Source: JAYFNU01 sp964622315
Lineage (GTDB): Bacteria; Bacillota; Clostridia; Oscillospirales; Ruminococcaceae
Assembly (NCBI GenBank): GCA_964622315.1
Contig: CAZUOY010000079.1
Span: 1-6,024 of the forward strand
DNA: 6,024 bases
Direction: 5' to 3'
Both the position numbers and the translations under genes were made by a program. Under the pieces are notes generated by a model. That model did no database searches. It saw only the letters and a program-made list of their open reading frames with translations, and was not told the DNA's origin. Of the stretch, positions 4,714 through 6,024 are shown in pieces. Numbering within the stretch: position 1 is the stretch's first letter; each line of letters opens with the position of its first letter.

Positions 4714-4721
4714 CCTCCTTT
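4714..4721 (-). promoter_or_regulatory. rplN ribosome binding site that favours the GTG start
   Basis: The minus strand reads AAAGGAGG. It is 8 nt from the GTG at 4705 and 17 nt from the ATG at 4696, so the GTG is the better initiator. Confidence 0.85.
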
Positions 4722-4725
4722 CAGG

Positions 4726-4983
4726 CTATTTCGCCTTCTCAAGAATTTTTACGAGACGCCAATTTTTATCCTTCGATAACGGGCGCGTCTCCATAATTTC
4801 CACTCTATCACCGATGCCGCACTCGTTGTTCTCGTCGTGGGCTTTAAACTTTACGGTGCGCTTAATGATTTTTTTGTAGAGGGGGTGCTTTACGCTGTCC
4901 TCAATCGCGACCACGATGGTTTTGTCCATCTTATCGCTTACAACTTTGCCTATACGGGTTTTTCTAAGGTTGCGTTCGCTCAT
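4726..4983 (-). CDS. rpsQ: 30S ribosomal protein S17
   Basis: S17 is a primary binder of the 5' domain of 16S rRNA and one of the early assembly proteins of the 30S subunit. The 85-residue product shows the OB-fold pattern of the family. It begins RKTRIGKVVSDKMDKTIVVA at about residues 7-26, then KHPLYKKIIKRTVKFKAHDE, and then the diagnostic GDRVEIMETRPLSKDKNWRL at about 58-77. Length is normal. The ATG at 4983 follows GGGAGGA by 7 nt. The gene ends in TAG at 4726-4728. It follows rpmC with a 20 nt gap and precedes rplN with a 20 nt gap, the usual junction between the S10 and spc gene sets. Confidence 0.98.
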   Translation of the reverse strand: MSERNLRKTRIGKVVSDKMDKTIVVAIEDSVKHPLYKKIIKRTVKFKAHDENNECGIGDRVEIMETRPLSKDKNWRLVKILEKAK

Positions 4984-4990
4984 TTATGTT

Positions 4991-4997
4991 TCCTCCC
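4991..4997 (-). promoter_or_regulatory. rpsQ ribosome binding site
   Basis: The minus strand reads GGGAGGA, 7 nt before the rpsQ ATG at 4983, in the 20 nt gap that follows the rpmC TAG (5004-5006). Confidence 0.8.
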
Positions 4998-5003
4998 TCT
5001 CGC

Positions 5004-5204
5004 CTATTTCGCGGCGTCTATTTCAAGACTGCGAATAACGGTTTTTACTCTCGCGATGTCTCTCTTGACGTCCTTTATTTTGTTCGGGTTTTCGAGCTGG
5101 TTGATAGCGTGCTGAAAGCGAAGGTTGAAAAGTTCGCTCTTAAGGTCAGCAAGCTTATCGTTGAGTTCACTCATTGACATTTTCTTGATATCTGTCGCTT
5201 TCAT
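5004..5204 (-). CDS. rpmC: 50S ribosomal protein L29
   Basis: L29 lies at the polypeptide exit on the 50S surface beside L23, near the docking site of trigger factor and the signal recognition particle. The 66-residue product is a two-helix protein of normal length. Its first helix contains MSMSELNDKLADLKSELFNL (about residues 9-28), followed by RFQHAINQLENPNKI and the signature segment VKRDIARVKTVI at about 46-57. The ATG at 5204 overlaps the rplP stop as TAATG, sharing one base. Its own ribosome binding site is weak (GGTGA, 6 nt upstream), so translation probably depends partly on ribosomes arriving from rplP. Confidence 0.97.
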   Translation of the reverse strand: MKATDIKKMSMSELNDKLADLKSELFNLRFQHAINQLENPNKIKDVKRDIARVKTVIRSLEIDAAK

Positions 5205-5206
5205 TA
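5202..5206 (-). promoter_or_regulatory. TAATG stop-start overlap of rplP and rpmC
   Basis: The minus strand reads TAATG: rplP ends in TAA and rpmC begins with ATG, sharing one A. Only a weak GGTGA (5211-5215) precedes the start. Termination-reinitiation coupling is inferred from this arrangement. Confidence 0.7.
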
Positions 5207-5629
5207 CTTCTCACCGCCCTCTTCACCTTTTTTAACAAACTTGCACTTGATAGGAAGCTTGTTTCCCGCAAGACGGATAGCCTCTCTTGCGTCTTCCTCG
5301 CTAACTCCGCCAATCTCGAACATTACGCGGCCGGGCTTAACCACGGCTACCCAATATTCGGGGCTTCCTTTACCGGAACCCATGCGGGTTTCGGCAGGCT
5401 TCTGCGTAACGGGCTTGTCGGGGAAAATCTTTATCCAGACGTTTCCGCCGCGCTTGATATAACGTGTCATCGCGATACGAGCGGCTTCTATCTGGTTGGA
5501 CTTTATCCAGCCGGGCTCAAGAGCCACAAGACCGTAATCGCCGTAGGTTATTGTATTGCCGCGAAGGGCTTTGCCCTTCATACGTCCTCTGTGAACGCGG
5601 CGATACTTTACTCTCTTAGGTAAAAGCAT
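5204..5629 (-). CDS. rplP: 50S ribosomal protein L16
   Basis: L16 is a late-assembling protein near the A-site of the 50S subunit, placed between the central protuberance and the peptidyl transferase region. The 141-residue product has family length. It starts MLLPKRVKYRRVHRGRMKGK, has GLVALEPGWI and IEAARIAMTRYIKRGGNVWI at about residues 47-66. The two family signatures follow: KIFPDKPVTQKPAETRMGSG (about 67-86) and KGSPEYWVAVVKPGR. Arg82 corresponds to the region of the Escherichia coli residue that is hydroxylated, though no hydroxylase can be judged here. The ATG at 5629 overlaps the rpsC stop as TAATG, and a strong AAGGAGGC site lies 8 nt upstream within rpsC. Confidence 0.98.
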   Translation of the reverse strand: MLLPKRVKYRRVHRGRMKGKALRGNTITYGDYGLVALEPGWIKSNQIEAARIAMTRYIKRGGNVWIKIFPDKPVTQKPAETRMGSGKGSPEYWVAVVKPGRVMFEIGGVSEEDAREAIRLAGNKLPIKCKFVKKGEEGGEK

Positions 5630-6024
5630 TACTTCCTGCCTCCTTCCCTAGTAGAGGTCTTTTTAACTGTCGAAAGAACCTCGCCGCGGTAAATCCATAC
5701 TTTAATACCGATTATACCGTAGGTGGTGTTCGCCTCGGCAAAGCCGTAGTCGATATCCGCGCGAAGTGTCTGAAGGGGTATTGTTCCCTCGTGGTAAGAC
5801 TCGCTTCTCGCGATGTCGGCGCCGTTAAGACGTCCGCCGATGGTGATTTTGATTCCCTTTGCACCAAGACGCATTGCACGCTGAATGCACTGCTTCATAG
5901 CGCGGCGGAAGGAAGCTCTGCGCTCAAGCTGACCGGCTATGTTCTCAGCGACGAGCTGAGCGTCTACGTCGGCGTTCTTGATAGTCTCAATAGCGACCTT
6001 GACGTTTTTGCCTGTGAGCTTCTG
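5629..6024 (-). CDS. rpsC: 30S ribosomal protein S3, C-terminal part (5' end beyond the window)
   Basis: S3 lies on the head of the 30S subunit at the mRNA entry channel, where with S4 and S5 it contributes to mRNA unwinding. The 131 residues present are open to the window edge and begin QKLTGKNVKVAIETIKNADV, the last part of the KH domain. LVAENIAGQLERRASFRRAM then leads into the C-terminal domain, with the S3 signature GRLNGADIARSESYHEGTIP and LRADIDYGFAEANTTYGIIG followed by KVWIYRGEVL. It ends in a short basic tail (KKTSTREGGRK). An internal ATG at 5898 is not the start, because conserved S3 sequence continues unbroken upstream of it. By comparison with Bacillus S3, roughly the first 90 residues are missing. 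The stop overlaps the rplP start. Confidence 0.98.
   Translation of the reverse strand, partial: QKLTGKNVKVAIETIKNADVDAQLVAENIAGQLERRASFRRAMKQCIQRAMRLGAKGIKITIGGRLNGADIARSESYHEGTIPLQTLRADIDYGFAEANTTYGIIGIKVWIYRGEVLSTVKKTSTREGGRK
5638..5645 (-). promoter_or_regulatory. rplP ribosome binding site inside rpsC
   Basis: The minus strand reads AAGGAGGC, 8 nt before the rplP ATG at 5629, within the final codons of rpsC. The rpsC TAA and the rplP ATG overlap as TAATG (5627-5631). Confidence 0.8.

Noticed and set aside
5711..5716. TATAAT-like hexamers on the minus strand inside rpsC (5716-5711), rplN (4451-4446) and rpsE (1556-1551)
   Set aside because: None has a TTGACA-like hexamer about 17 nt upstream or a TGn extended -10. 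All sit in conserved codons, so they are most likely chance.
5629..5898. rpsC starting at the internal ATG at 5898
   Set aside because: Conserved S3 sequence continues in frame to the window edge (including the KH-domain end), so the gene is simply cut by the window, not short.
1..6024. A novel defence, mobile or biosynthetic system in the window
   Set aside because: All 15 coding regions are recognised ribosomal protein genes or secY in the standard order, with no gap over about 21 nt. Apart from the L30 arm there is no room for an unknown gene system.

Overview
The window is a piece of the S10-spc ribosomal protein cluster, read entirely on the minus strand. Transcription therefore runs from high to low coordinates. 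The gene order is rpsC (3' part) - rplP - rpmC - rpsQ - rplN - rplX - rplE - rpsN - rpsH - rplF - rplR - rpsE - rpmD - rplO - secY (5' part). Both ends of the window cut a gene: rpsC lacks its N-terminal part and secY lacks its C-terminal part. No complete non-ribosomal gene, tRNA, mobile element or CRISPR array is visible.

The organism is most likely a Gram-positive member of the Bacillota, probably a clostridial lineage of moderate GC. The reasons are the close similarity of most products to Bacillus/Clostridium-type ribosomal proteins, the short zinc-binding S14 (type Z, four cysteines), strong purine-rich AGGAGG-type ribosome binding sites before nearly every gene, and the use of TTG (rpsE) and GTG (rplN) start codons. 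Genus cannot be decided from this sequence alone.

Layout from upstream to downstream: 6024-5004 is the S10-operon tail (rpsC, rplP, rpmC), where adjacent genes overlap as TAATG. From 4983 to 419 lie rpsQ and the spc-type genes, separated by 12 to 21 nt gaps that each hold little more than a ribosome binding site. secY, for the protein-export channel, begins 2 nt after rplO. There is no non-coding stretch longer than about 21 nt, no visible terminator and no convincing sense promoter, so the whole window looks like the interior of one long transcript. The products assemble into both ribosomal subunits (S3, S5, S8, S14, S17; L5, L6, L14, L15, L16, L18, L24, L29, L30), and SecY receives secretory proteins from the ribosome.

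The one clearly non-standard element is rpmD. The normal L30 protein of about 56-60 residues carries a roughly 100-residue N-terminal extension rich in Ala, Lys and Pro, with an internal tandem duplication whose copies differ almost only at synonymous positions. Smaller oddities are an altered cysteine spacing in the L24 C-terminal zinc-ribbon-like region, a three-codon micro-ORF overlapping the rplR start, and a promoter-like sequence on the opposite strand at the rpsE/rpmD junction.
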